Positions 39,817 through 52,171 of a stretch of 64,000 nt of DNA are shown here, in pieces. The first letter of the stretch is position 1; each line of letters opens with the position of its first letter. The notes under the pieces were generated by a model. The model was not told the DNA's origin. It searched no databases and saw nothing but the letters and a program-made list of their open reading frames with translations. Source of the DNA: Macrobrachium rosenbergii (taxonomy: Eukaryota; Arthropoda; Malacostraca; Decapoda; Palaemonidae); contig NC_089783.1 in NCBI RefSeq assembly GCF_040412425.1, forward strand, positions 45,120,125-45,184,124, given 5' to 3'. The position numbers and the translations under genes are program-made.

Positions 39817-40181
39817 ACTATTGTGCAGGCTTTGTCTGTCCGTACGCACTTTTTCTGTCCGCCCTCAGACCTTAAAAACTACCGGGGCTAGAGGACTGCA
39901 AATTGGTATGTTGATCATCCACCTTCTAATCATCAAACATACGAAATTGCAGCCCTCTAGCCTCAGTAGTTGTCATTTTATTTATGGTTAAAGTTAGCCA
40001 TAATCGTGCGTCTAGCAACGATATAGGACAGGCCGCCACCCGGCCGTGGTTAAAGTTTCATGGGTCGCGGCTCATACGGCATTATACCGAGACTACCAAA
40101 AGATAGATCTGTTTTCGGTGGCCTTCATTATACGCTGTACTCGATTGCGCCAAAGAAACTTCAGCGTATTTTTACTTGTTT
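39817..40181 (+). mobile_element. CHP repeat, copy 6 (subfamily B), 5'-truncated
   Basis: Begins at ACTATTGTGCAGGCTTTGTC, lacking the first hairpin. The central inverted repeat and the AGATAGATCTGTTTTCGGTGG hairpin are present. The terminal hairpin is degraded. Inverted relative to copy 7, 1 kb away. Confidence 0.87.
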
Positions 40182-40838
40182 CGCATTACAACTGAAATTT
40201 ATTAAACTTTTTATGAGTTGAAAAGAAAACTGGGAGATTAAAAAAACTGGGAGACAATTCAAAAACGTAAAAGAAATCTATAAATGGAAACGATTTTTAT
40301 GACAGTAAAGCGGCCTCAACCATTTATAATGGAAAGACTGATTATAAATCTGTCAATTCTCATGAAAAAAATCCAGTGCTTTGTATTCTTTTACCTACTC
40401 TGTTTGTAAAAATTATTTCCTGATAAAAAAATCATATTTTTATAAAGAACTTCGTCCGTCGTTTGTCGTTGAAGTGCAAAGCTCGAATTTTATACAGTCG
40501 AAGGTTCGATCAGTCAGGACCAAACTCATCCACTACTTTTTTTCCCCTTAAGCTTTTACATAAAAACTGTAAAAATATTTGCTCAAAAGTAGCCGTCGTT
40601 CGAAGATCTGAATCAACTATTTTATTTAAAAATTTTGACGATGTTCCGAGAATTTCCAAATCATTTTCACATTTTCCTGATTTCGTCCTTTTGTCCAGGA
40701 TTTATTTTTCCGCAGGTATGGCGGTTGTGAGATTGCCATCCACGTTGGACAACTGCATTTTTTTTTGCCAAGATTTTCTTCTTTCCTGGTATCCCTTGGA
40801 AAATATTTGGTGTTTCGTTGTCTGGTGATTTAGATGTG

Positions 40839-40887
<49 letters not shown>

Positions 40888-41207
40888 AGATCGTGGTATC
40901 ATTAATTTCTGAGCTCAAACCATATCAATAACAGTTTGCAACGCGAAGTTTTTCTGGTGGAGTTGTTCACTAAAGGTGCATAGTTGTAAGGGGAATCTGT
41001 CATAATAATAATTTTATTACTGCAATTGATAACCAATAATCTATTATTGTACATTTCTCAGACCATTGTAACGAAAATAAAATCTTCATGGGGCAGTCAT
41101 TTTTGAGAAATACACGTGCAAACGAATAGCTTAAAATTAACGCGACTCGGAAAGCAGGCTGGCAGATACATAAGTGTAATACACTGCGTTCGTTACAAAA
41201 ATACCTC
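40182..41207. other. Unrecognised DNA between inverted CHP copies
   Basis: Includes a CT tract at 40841-40884. A 121-codon frame at 40463-40828 has no recognisable motif. Confidence 0.4.
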
Positions 41208-41599
41208 TGTTTTCTGTACAGCCGCTCCAGCGTATAATCAAGGCTACCGAAAATAGATCTATCTTTCGGTGGTCTCGGTATAATGCCTAATGGGCGCAGC
41301 CCATGAAACTTTAACCACGGACCGTTGGTGGCCTATCCTAATCATTGCCAGAATCACGATTATGGCTAACTTTAAACTTAAATAAAATAAAAACTACTGA
41401 GGCTAGAGGGCTGCAATTTGGTATGTTCGATGATTGAAGGGTGGATGATCAACATACCAGTTTGCTACCCTTTAGCCTCAGTAGTTTTTAAGATCTGAGG
41501 GCGGACAGAAAAAGAGCGGACAGAAAAAAGTGCGGACAGGTAAAGTGCAAACGGGCAGATAAAGCCAGCACAATAGTTTTCTTTTACAGAAAACTAAAA
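41208..41599 (-). mobile_element. CHP repeat, copy 7 (subfamily B), truncated at one end
   Basis: Starts within GTTTTCTGTACAGCCGCTCC, so the AACAAG-end hairpin is missing. Shows local expansion of a ~16-bp GCGGACAGAAAAAG unit (three to four degenerate copies at about 41502-41560). Central inverted repeat intact. Confidence 0.87.
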
Positions 41600-41920
41600 A
41601 CTATTTTGAGCATTTCAGTACTAATAACTACAGGATGGCCTCAAGCGAAAGGGGACAGTGTAGTGTAAGGAAGAAACTCATAAATCTTTCCATTTAATTG
41701 TATTGTGATTTTTTATTATTGACTGTTTATATGTAATTCAATGACGATGCTACGTCAGAGAGAAAAAGAGTGCGTTCGATCATAAAATTCTGTGCTTTTA
41801 CGACTTTTATAGTAACAAATTACTGATGTCTTGCATTGAAATAAAATTCTGATATGTTCATAGATCCTAAGGTTGTATATTTCTGACTGCCTCCTCTTGG
41901 CTATACTACCTCTGAGGAGA

Positions 41921-42537
<617 letters not shown>

Positions 42538-42540
<3 letters not shown>

Positions 42541-42915
42541 GTATCACGGGAATTAGGACACGATACAAAACACAAACCAAATAAATGGTCACGAGGAAGT
42601 GAAACGACGAAGTGCAAGACCTTTCGCCTTTAATGCATCAAGATCCTTTGTCAATGTGCCGTGACAAATCTTTATTTTCTCGTAACACTGAAAAAGTACA
42701 ACCCTCTGTTAAAAAAAGTTAAAGAATAAAAGCTAATATGTGGATTTTCGTTGCGTCTCGTTAACGTTTCATATTCGTACCTCTGATTCTTAAGTGAGAG
42801 AACAGGAGCGAGTTGGCCATTTTCGCTAAATGTTAAAGGTTTCCTTTAAATGACTGTTATCGGGGTCATAGCTGTTGGCAGTCCTTGACGAGTGCCATGA
42901 ATTTCTTCGGCAATG

Positions 42916-42974
<59 letters not shown>

Positions 42975-43590
42975 TTCACTCACGCTGGCACTGAAACGTG
43001 ATGTCTATCCGGAATATTACACAGCACGAGTCATGAAGTGATAAATATTCATTTTTTGTGAAATTCTCTTAGAAACAAAAAAAAAAAAAACATAAAAAAA
43101 GACATGCAGAATTAAAAAAAAATGAAAAATTATCCTTTTTAGTTGTTCTTTACATGCACAAAGAAGGACATGCAGAATTAAAACCCGAATCTTCTTAGCC
43201 CATTCTGTCACTGAATTGTAAAGTAAGTCGTTTTCCATTTACATCAGTCGACGATCTTCTGTGCTATCTTAATTAATATGATGAATTTCCCTGAATATGC
43301 TAGAAAATGGTATTCCTCTCACGATTATTTGTCATAAGAGTTTTCAGCCTCAGTTCTTATGTTAAATTCAAGCTTTTCAGGTATCTGCATCTTTAGCATT
43401 ATCTTTCTGTTGTTTTGCAATATGAAATATATGGCATTACTGAGGAAAATGCATGTATTTTACAACTATTATCCACAAGCCAACAAGTTTGTTACATTGG
43501 TATCCAAGCTGCCATTGTCAGTTACCCAGATGAAACGATATATACAGTAATACCATAACATATCAACCACCTAATCAAGTATCACCAATA
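42538..43590. other. Unrecognised DNA with a CT tract
   Basis: CT microsatellite at 42917-42971. A short imperfect duplication of GACATGCAGAATTAAAA lies at about 43101 and 43167. No gene recognised. Confidence 0.45.
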
Positions 43591-43907
43591 ACCCCGTAGG
43601 AGGGTAGCGCCGTCAGTGCACCTCACGCAGTGCACTGTAGGCATTGCTTAAGGTATCTGGAACGTCCCTTCGGCCCCTAGCTGCAACCCCTTTCATTATT
43701 TTTACTGTACCTCCATTCATATTCTCTTTCTTCTATCTTGCTATCCACCCTCTCCTAATAACTGATTCAAAGTGCAACCGCGATGTTTTCCTCCCGTTAC
43801 ACCTTTCAGGTCTTTCTACTGTCGATATCCATTTCAGCGCTGAATGACCTCATTGGTCCCATCGTAAGGTCTTTAGCCTAAATTCAATATTCCATTCCAT
43901 TCCATCA
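43591..43907 (-). mobile_element. SINE2-family copy, reverse orientation
   Basis: Runs from ACCCCGTAGGAGGG through CAGTGCACTGTAGGCATTGC, AACGTCCCTTCGGCCCCTAG and CAGCGCTGAATGACCTCATT to a terminal CCATTCCATTCCATC. The pentamer repeat at its end corresponds to the 5' side of the family. Confidence 0.87.
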
Positions 43908-44120
43908 ACAATATTATATTTCCAGACGAACGTAATATCCCTTTTAAGAAACTATCTTCGGGATTCCTTTGCAGTACCTATTTAGAATTTGTTTTTAGTT
44001 ACTGAATAATTATGCCTATTTTAGTGACTATTCAACGACCTTGTAGCGATGCGCTTCCGATCAAAAGAGGTTAAAACAAGTGATTATTTTAAACGCATTG
44101 TTTATGCGTAACTTATTAAG

Positions 44121-44731
44121 ATTTTAGCCAAGTTTATGAAGAGTTTGAACTATCAAAGAAGGCCCAGGAAGGAAGACTGCAGTGGTATGGCCATGTGATG
44201 AGAAGGGATGAGACATCCATAGGAAGACTGCAGTGGTATGGCCATGTGATGAGAAGGGATGAGACATCCGTAGGAAGACTGCAGTGGTATGGCCATGTGA
44301 TGAGAATGGATGAGACATCCGTAGGAAGACTGCAGTGGTATGGCCATGTGATGAGAATGGATGAGACATCCGTTGGAAGACTGCAGTGGTATGGGATGAG
44401 AATGGATGAGACATCCGTTGGAAGACTGCAGTGGTATGGCCATGTGATGAGAATGGATGAGACATCCGTTGGAAGACTGCAGTGGTATGGCCATGTGATG
44501 AGAATGGATGAGACATACGTAGGGAAGAGAGTGATGCAGATGGAGGTGCCTGGTGGGAGAACAAGAGGAAGAACGAAGAAGCGAAGGTGGATGGATGTAG
44601 TTGGAGAAGATCTGAGAGACAAACAATTGTCAGAGGACGATGTGTCTGACCGAACCAGGTGGAGGAGGAGAGCTGTCAGAAACATCGACCCCCACATAGG
44701 AGTGGGAAGAGATGCAGAGAAAGAAGAATGA
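44121..44731 (+). mobile_element. LINE ORF C-terminal tail, open, with internal expansion
   Basis: An uninterrupted frame of ~203 codons runs from a stop at 44117 to TGA at 44729. It starts VYEEFELSKKAQEGRLQWYG, enters seven copies of a 17-residue unit, and leaves as GKRVMQMEVPGGRTRGRTKK, then RWMDVVGEDLRDKQLSEDD and RTRWRRRAVRNIDPHIG. This is the classic C-terminal tail of an invertebrate non-LTR retrotransposon ORF (RLxWYGHVxRR, MEVPGxRxRGRxKxRW, DxVxEDLRxxxLxEEDxxDRxxWRR, NIDP), where one GHV motif is normal. The reverse-transcriptase domain is missing upstream, so it is a fragment, though unusually free of stops. Confidence 0.85.
44171..44521 (+). repeat. 51-bp coding minisatellite, seven units
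   Basis: Units begin at 44171, 44222, 44273, 44324, 44375, 44420 and 44471. Six are exactly 51 bp and the fifth is 45 bp through loss of two codons (His-Val). The unit encodes GRLQWYGHVMRMDETSV with an Arg/Met polymorphism. All units are nearly identical, implying recent expansion. Confidence 0.95.
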
Positions 44732-45992
44732 AGAGTTTGATGACTGAGAATAGAAAGGTAAACACCGAGATTAAAACACCGATTGAAAGTATCCCAATTT
44801 CCAACATTTTGTTAGCGTAATCAAGCTTTGCATTCAAAGGGGCCATTTCACAGATCATAAACGCTAAACCCACTTTTGAATACAAATCAATAAGTCTGTA
44901 TAGATGTAATCTATTCAGAAATGAAGCAACGCGCATAGAGATGATCATGATAGCGTTTTAGTAATGATTTCATTTAAACATATTACACTGAGAAATACTG
45001 CGTAATTTTCATTGCCAAATTCATGAAGTTTAGTTTTCCAATACTTGATAATTGTTAATGATTGTTCCTAGAATCGCAATGTTTGTAAATACTATCAAAT
45101 ATTGATAAGAAGGCATCAGGAATATCACTCGAGTAAATGAAGGACTTAATTTGATCGCGGCTGTGATGCAAGAACTTTTTTAACTCCAAATATCGCAAAA
45201 ATGAGTAAAAAGGTTTATACTTCATATTTTGCAAACACGTAAATGTGTAAATTATGTCAGTGTACAGCAGACTCGTGATTCTGTAGTTTTCAAGCAAGAC
45301 TACATAAACTCTTACGCTCTAAAAATCATAATGGTTCATATACACGCAAAAAAAGAAAGAAAACAAAAGTTTTCGCCACAAAATTTTGGAGTACATTTTG
45401 TAACAGAGCATAGTTCATTATATGGGTAACTGCTCTTAACAATACTTCTCCTTCGGAAAGGCAATTTCGATTTTTGAATCCTAGAAATAACAAAGGCCCT
45501 CTGCTTCACGCGGCGTTGGATGCGATAACGTTAATGGTAGAAATAACGTTATGAAAAAGATTGCTTTGTTATGTGGGTACACGCATATGTAACCTGCCCA
45601 TATACTTTATGATAAGCGGGGATTTTCTAGAGAGCAAGACAGGAATGGATGCTTTAGTTAAGCTTAGCCCGCACGAGACAAATGTTAAAAGACTTCTCGG
45701 GTAATGGGATACCCCCATCTTGAAAATAGGCTGGCTAATTGATTCAAGAAGTTCGGAGGAAGTAAGAAAACTCCCGTCTGGAAATGGATGGTACGAAGGA
45801 CAGGTAAAGTCAGTTGACAGTCGTGTTTGTAATTTACTGACGATATCCGTAGGATCGTTAGGCCTAACATGTACAAATTTATCGGGGAACTGGCGGTAGT
45901 GTTCTGACATGAAGCCTTCGGGAGTAATGTCTGATGTAATATATATTATATAGGATACGCAGAGAGTAAAGGGCTTTGTGAATAAATTACGC
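44732..45992. other. Unrecognised single-copy DNA
   Basis: The largest frame is 141 codons on the minus strand (45569-45994), adjacent to the hairpin repeat. It has no recognisable motif and could be part of the same unknown element. Confidence 0.35.
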
Positions 45993-46140
45993 ATGGAGAA
46001 ACAAATCCACAGTTATGTATGGGTACAAATATATTAAAAAATAAATCTATACAGAGAGCTTTCGGGAACCTGAACAGGGGAATCGAAGACTCCCGAAGGC
46101 TCTCTGTATAGATTTACGTATCTATTTATTTTTTTCTGTA
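45993..46140. repeat. Hairpin-bearing repeat terminus
   Basis: Begins GGAGAAACAAATCCACAGTT, shared with 16098. It contains a 25-bp inverted repeat with one mismatch: AAATCTATACAGAGAGC arm at 46043-46067, partner at 46091-46115, 23-nt loop holding CCTGAACAGGGGAATCGAAG. Probably the end of a retroelement; a Penelope-like element is one possibility. Confidence 0.6.
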
Positions 46141-46587
46141 GATGATACAAAATATACCTCTATTACTGTTCTCTTTCGCTCACAGGTAACGGTCATCAGA
46201 GAAATGAACGAGGTGCGAAGGCCTTCATTCGTGATATAATTCCATGTTCTCGACTCCCACGGGCTGATCGATAGGCCTTTATCAGCCTCCTTACACGCTA
46301 CAGGCTTCTATACCACCGCCACCTTCGGCATCATTCTTCGTCTCGTATTACGTCATTTGGTCACGAAGTCCTTCAGCTTCTTTCTGAAAATTGCCGGGGA
46401 ACTCACGACAGGCTTCGAGTTCCTTTCGTTACCTTTTCGAGAAGCTACTTCCAACGTGTGTTTTCCTATCTCTTATAATCATCCACTCTGTCAGAGGTCT
46501 ACTGCTTATTCCTTCTCTGAATTAATTTCTCTCCTTCGTGTCTGGGCTGGAAAAAGGGTACTGGCTGCCTGTCCTACTGGTCTGAAA
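46141..46587. other. Unrecognised DNA flanking the palindrome
   Basis: Minus and plus frames overlap here without family motifs. Confidence 0.4.
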
Positions 46588-46743
46588 ATGATTTGGACGG
46601 CGACGGAGGAAAATGTAAAATTGGAGCGAAAATCGAAAACTTTGAGTCAAAGCGTCAAACGCGGCGGGACTTGAGCAAACTCGTTTTGACGCATGCAAAA
46701 GCAAACATGCTGCCAAGAAATGATAAATGAGTCAGCACACGGA

Positions 46744-46745
<2 letters not shown>

Positions 46746-46798
<53 letters not shown>

Positions 46799-46815
46799 CT
46801 GTGTGTGTGTGTGTG
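46746..46815. repeat. (TC)n-(TG)n microsatellite
   Basis: Mirrors the GA tract at 54680 in the other arm, with an added TG block. Confidence 0.95.
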
Positions 46816-48098
46816 CTTTGCGCATATCAATGCAAAGAATTCCTAAGGCAAAGTCAAACATTTTTAATTAACTGTTTATATTAATTAACTTTGAAAATTG
46901 TCATTTTCCCAGCAGTGATTAATACATATGCATCTTTATGCGGTGCAAATATACAGGCATGTGTGTCTTATTCAAATGCATAAACACATGGTTTACGTAA
47001 ATACAAACCATTATGCATACAGGTCTGTAAGTACACCTTCTGCGCTTTACGTGTGGAAATAACTATATTCACTGTACTTGCATTCAGCTGGAATTCTTTT
47101 TTTGGCAAAGACTTATTTCAGATATGTTCATTCGTATTTACATCACATGTTGAAAACATCAGATTAATGAGTTCTGTTAAAAACTCATTAATCAGTTTAA
47201 TGAGTTCTAGTATTACCCAATTTACCATGTAATCAATTTAGTCACTTTGTGGCAGTTACATAAGCATAAATAGATACAGTACAAACAAAAGCGGGGTAAA
47301 AAAAAAAAAAGATTTAAAATCAGAAGTGAACGTTTAAAGTGTGCCTCGTCTGAATTCAGAGTTACCTGTCATTCTGAATAGGTTTCAAGCTTCTAACACC
47401 AAGGAAACTTAGCTTATGAGTGGCCGGTAGTTTTATGGTTCTATTATGAAACAGTCTGGAATAACGTAACATTTTCCATAAACAAACAAATCATTCAACT
47501 CCTTCACTTCCAATAGGGATTATATTACATCCTTGAAATCGAATATCAGTTACCGAAAAGCCAAAAAACTTTACGAAAATGAATTGAATCTTGAAGAAAA
47601 TTTGCGCGACAGAGTCGCAAAACATGTAAAAAATCCACCAACCTGTTATTCTGCGGTGGAATGAAATCCTGCACCTGCCAAAAAACCAGTTTTACCGACA
47701 CTGAGAAGCCAATATCGTTTCCCTCTTGTAATAATGGTCTTAATGTCTCTATATTGCCTGTCAAGAGAACAGAAGTTCCAGATATTACCTGTCACGGGGT
47801 TTTAACTCGTAGAGTAGGTATTTCTCATTGCGTAATTAAATTTGGATTAAGCAATGATACTCCGTAATGAATTTGAATGTTGCAATCACTGTTTTTGTTT
47901 TTGTAAGAGAGGGAGTGAAGAGATCTCACGTATCTGATAATGTCGCTATCTTTGGAAATCTGATAGCATTATACCTTAAGACATTTAAAGACTAATGGAA
48001 AACTACTGAAAATAGAACAACAGAGAGACATGGGGATGTTTAAACAATTAAAAAATATTAATTATGATAAATAGCTTTTGAAATAGATGTATATGTTT

Positions 48099-48105
48099 AT
48101 ATATA

Positions 48106-48196
<91 letters not shown>
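48099..48196. repeat. (TA)n microsatellite, left of inserted repeat
   Basis: TA tract on the left boundary of the 48197-49022 insertion. Confidence 0.95.
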
Positions 48197-48197
<1 letters not shown>

Positions 48198-49015
48198 TAG
48201 ATACTAGCTGAACAACCCGGAGCTGCCCAGGAAAACTGAATGACAACCGATAAACTCTCTCTCTTTTTCTCCTCCCTAACACCCCCTCTACTCTTTCTCT
48301 CACTACCTCACCCTCTCATGCTCTCTCTCTCTCTCTCACTCCCTTTCCTGTTAAGATAGTTGCTTCAATTACATTCCTCAGCATTTTTGACATTTCATAT
48401 TTCACCCCTTCTCACCCCCTATTCCTATCGGGGCTCAACTTGGACTTGAATTGCAGTGGGAGTGTCACCATTCATCTCAGCGACCTCGAAAATTATGGAT
48501 TAGACACTAATATCTGTCATTTTTGACATTTTATATTTCATCCCTTCTCACCCCCCATTCCCATCGGAGCTGAACTTGGACTTAAAGGGCATCAGGAGTA
48601 TCACCATTCATCTCAGCAACCTCGAAAATTATGGATTAGGCACTAATATCTGTCGTTTTTGGTTTTTTTTGCACGTCACCCCGTACCCACCCCAACTCCC
48701 TTTGGTGCCAGTGATGTTTTACCCCCACAGTATTCTTTTCCAGATAGTAAGTCCTATGTATACCAAAATGAGGTAAGGTAAATTCGTAGAATTTATTTAG
48801 TTATTAAGTCTACGGGCAGAACCAGCCCAGTCAAAGGGAAGCCCTCCCAACCCCCACCCCCTTTGGTGCCCCTTCGCTAGTGATGTCTTACCTCCACAAT
48901 GTTCTTTTCCAGCTAGTAAGTCATATGTATACCAAGTTTGGTTGAAATTACTCGATGCGTTTCAGAGTTATGCTGGAACGTACATACATACATACATACA
49001 TACATCCATCCATTG

Positions 49016-49022
<7 letters not shown>
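48197..49022 (+). mobile_element. Interspersed repeat inserted in a TA tract
   Basis: Begins CTAGCTGAACAACCCGGAGC, resembling the CTAGCTG..CCCGG..GCCC starts of repeats common in arthropods. It ends in ATACCAAGTTTGGTTGAAAT, then a GTTATGCTGGAACGTACATA tail with CATA repeats. Inside are two ~145-bp tandem units (TTTTGACATTTCATATTTCA and relatives, about 48387 and 48522) and two related TTTGGTGCC..TTCTTTTCCAG..TATGTATACCAA units. TA tracts lie on both sides, whereas the opposite palindrome arm has a single TA tract. No coding capacity. Confidence 0.7.

Positions 49023-49085
<63 letters not shown>
49023..49085. repeat. (TA)n microsatellite, right of inserted repeat
   Basis: TA tract on the right boundary of the insertion. 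Confidence 0.95.
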
Positions 49086-49087
<2 letters not shown>

Positions 49088-50684
49088 GTATAAAATCCCC
49101 ACTATACTGGAAGCCGAGATTATTCTCACAAAGCTCAAACATCTTTTTAAATCAGATGCAAACGATCTGCTTTTAGATACAAATAAGGGAAACAGTAATT
49201 CTCTGACGGTACTTATATGTTTAAATATCCAAATAGAATTACCATCACAGCGGTCATGGAATTTAAAACAACATTTGAATGCTAAGCACCGCAACTAGAA
49301 CCATCCCTCAATTCGTGAAATAAAACAATAGGTAATTTATTTCCGAGGCTGGTAGGAATTTTATGCATATATTTGGGTCTGCTTCCGATGAGCGGAAATG
49401 TATGTGCTCAGTCCCCGTAGTACAGAGAAACAGTGATTAAATAATCGCGCTTATGTCAAGTTTTGTACTATTTCCTAGATAATATCATCAAACGTAATCA
49501 CCCTTTACTCATACAGATCTGCAAGATAATTACAACTTTCATTGGATGGAAAAGAAAAGATATTAAGTTGAAAACTAAATTATGAAAATTCCACGCATTT
49601 TATTTATGAGTAAATTTCAGCGGAATTCCCATCCCTGGAAACGCCAAGTAATATGCACAGAAGGCAGCTGATATACGGTCTGTTTCGTATGTCTCAATAA
49701 CGAGAAAACAAATAAGTGTTTAAAACAAATGAAGTTTTCAAGACTACAGAGCAAATCTCTTTTGTGCTCAAGCACATTTTTATTAACTAACTGGCTCTCC
49801 CTCTCTATTTCTCTCATTTCTTACATACTTTGCTGACTTCCATCACAGAGACAATCCAGATTTAGAAGGAATTTATCTCTCTCTCTCTCTCTCTCTCATT
49901 TCCTACATACTTTGTTGAATTCCATCATGGCGACAATCCAGATTTAGAAGGAATTTATTTCTTTCTCTCTCCTAAGGTTATTAGGTAATTCTTGCAAAGA
50001 TTTTTATCTAGAGCTGAGTAACTTTACCATATACCTTTCTTGCTCATAGATGCCGTTCGAAAAGTATCTGTAAAGAGTCACTGATTATGCAGATACCTCT
50101 CGTTCTCTGCAGCAATAGCCTTGCATCATACTTTGCTATAAAACGGAGCTATGATACCTCCTACACGCAGTGGCACTAATTCGCTCATTTGCGCGAGGAC
50201 GAAACGCAAAAAACGGTAAAATACGGTTACTCGGGTATATGCGAACTCACACACTGGCACAGAATATGGCGACATTACTTTCGAGAACAATGTTCTAAAA
50301 CTGTAGAGGAGCTTCTTCACTCACGGATAACTGGAAGAAAAATCCTTCGTCGTAACATTACGTTAAGGAAATTTCTGCTGAGGGACGCTGCATAAATCAC
50401 CTGCTTGTCAAGCCACTGCTGAAGACTTTACCGTGCAAGCTTTATCGCCTGTTGCAGTCAGGAACCTCGGGTTCAGAAACAATGGTCCCGTGAAATATTG
50501 GTCTAAAAATTTTGGGAGTTTCTAGATTGCGCTGGGGCGTCCCGTCGAACCCGGAGGTTTTTTTGTGGGGTGTGGAGTGGTTGTGCGGTGTATACGGTTG
50601 TTTGTTCATTTTCATTTCTCTTTTCCTTTCTTATTGGAATTACAGTATCTTCTAGGCAAGATCTTAATAACGGGAATCCTAGTA

Positions 50685-50687
<3 letters not shown>

Positions 50688-50754
<67 letters not shown>

Positions 50755-50804
50755 CTGTATATGTATATATATCTACATATACATATAAATAAATATAAGT
50801 ATAT

Positions 50805-50872
<68 letters not shown>
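50688..50872. repeat. Two (TA)n microsatellites
   Basis: TA tracts at 50688-50749 and 50811-50872 with a TATACA-rich interlude, in the spacer. Confidence 0.95.
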
Positions 50873-50875
<3 letters not shown>

Positions 50876-50890
50876 GTATATACATATACA

Positions 50891-51066
50891 GTATGAATTT
50901 TTATCACATCACCGTGATTCATATACAAGCATTAAGCTACAAACGTCCTTTAATATCCAAATTTACTCTACCTCGGGAATAATATATTTTCACATATGTT
51001 ACCCGAAGGGGAATTTTTTTAGTTGATAATAAGTTCGTCGTCTCGTAGGCTCGAACCACGGATATA
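50891..51066 (-). mobile_element. tRNA-derived SINE fragment, minus strand
   Basis: On the minus strand it has a B-box GGTTCGAGCC (complement of 51049-51058). A ~150-bp body and a 3' end reading TATGAATCACGGTGATGTGA followed by AAAAATTCATA run into TA repeats. The A-box half is missing, so it is 5'-truncated. I recall similar repeats from decapods, unverified. Confidence 0.55.
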
Positions 51067-52091
51067 TAATATATGAATTCATTTATATGAAGAATTTCTG
51101 AACTGACTCAGGACTTCTCCGTGCTTGTGCCTTTTCTCATGGGAAAGCGTCGAAAACTGTTTTCTTTAATGCTATGTGAATAACATCAACTAAATAATCC
51201 AGTGACATAGTACAGTATTTAGTTTTAAACACTTGGGTCGAAGCATCCAAAAATTCAAATGAATTATTTACTCATATGGAGGTTTTCGTCATCAAAATTA
51301 TGCCGTGAAAATATTCTCATTTTAACAAGGAAGATGAGAGGAAAATAATAACGATAAAATGAATAACTTTAAGCATCACACGACAACTCCTCCCCCCCAC
51401 CCCGCCATCCTCCTGGTTCGTCGGGACGCCCCAACGCAATTTACAAACTCCCCGAATTTTTGGCCCAATATTTCACTGGACCACTGTTACGTAACCGGAG
51501 GCTCCTGACTGCAACAGGCGATAAAGCTTGCACGGTAAAGTCTTCAGCAGTGGGCTGACAAGCAGGTGATTTATGCAACGCCCCTCTGCAGAAATTTCCG
51601 TAACGTAATGTTACGACGAAGGATTTTTCCTCCAGTTATCCGTTAGGAGCCAGGAAACTCTTCTAGAGTTTTAGAACATTGCTCTGGTAAGCAATGTCGC
51701 CATATTCTGTGCCAGTGTGCGCGTTTGCATATACCGGAGTAATCGTATTTACCGGTTTTTGTTTTTCGTCCGAATTAGTGCTATCGCTTGGAGGAGAAGC
51801 CATAGCCCTATTTTATAAGCAAAGTATGCGGCAAGGATACTGCTGTACAAACCTCAAGCTACCTACTAAAAGGATGATATTTTCCTCTTGTTTACGATCG
51901 GTAACTCTGAGCAAGAAAGGTGGCATGGTAATGATATAAGTTACTCAATTTAGGATAAAAAATGTTTACTAGAAACGGGTGTCTGATTTAGATAGAGTTC
52001 ACACGTTAAATTCTGAATGCTTCAAAACTATAAAAAAATAAGAGGGGTGAAGAATGTCAGTTATTTACTAAATACTTCATGGTGTTGCGAT

Positions 52092-52094
<3 letters not shown>

Positions 52095-52169
<75 letters not shown>
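52095..52169. repeat. (GA)n microsatellite
   Basis: Corresponds to a short interrupted CT tract near 49790-49815 in the left arm; the two differ greatly in length. Confidence 0.95.

Positions 52170-52171
<2 letters not shown>

Larger units (their letters stand above)
46588..50600. repeat. Left arm of a large imperfect palindrome
   Basis: Reverse complement of 51372-54912. Anchors: 46592-46640 with 54860-54905, 47345-47410 with 53757-53815, 47540-47790 with 53369-53620, 49100-49330 with 52675-52905, 49395-49530 with 52497-52640, 50085-50545 with 51410-51860. Hand comparison of a 159-bp block (47630-47788) gives 19 substitutions (88% identity). A ~120-bp block near 49220-49340 is almost identical. 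This arm carries an extra ~830-bp repeat (48197-49022) absent from the other arm. Confidence 0.92.
50601..51371. other. Palindrome spacer
   Basis: ~770 bp between the arms, not self-complementary overall. Holds two TA tracts and a truncated SINE. The remaining 51067-51371 is unrecognised. Confidence 0.7.

Noticed and set aside
40463..40828. 121-codon plus-strand frame
   Set aside because: No family motif, low-complexity ends and position between two CHP copies. One such frame is expected by chance in a window this size.
44124..44697. Minus-strand frames of 146, 157 and 187 codons opposite the LINE tail
   Set aside because: All three minus frames are open because the 51-bp unit lacks stops in them. 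The plus-strand frame alone continues into recognised LINE motifs.
45569..45994. 141-codon minus-strand frame beside the hairpin repeat
   Set aside because: No recognisable domain, no splice or start context, and adjacency to a repeat terminus. It could be part of an unknown element but cannot be supported as a gene.
46068..46090. Functional hammerhead ribozyme
   Set aside because: The loop lacks an intact CUGANGA core (C in place of an essential G) and an intact GAAA. At best a decayed relative.
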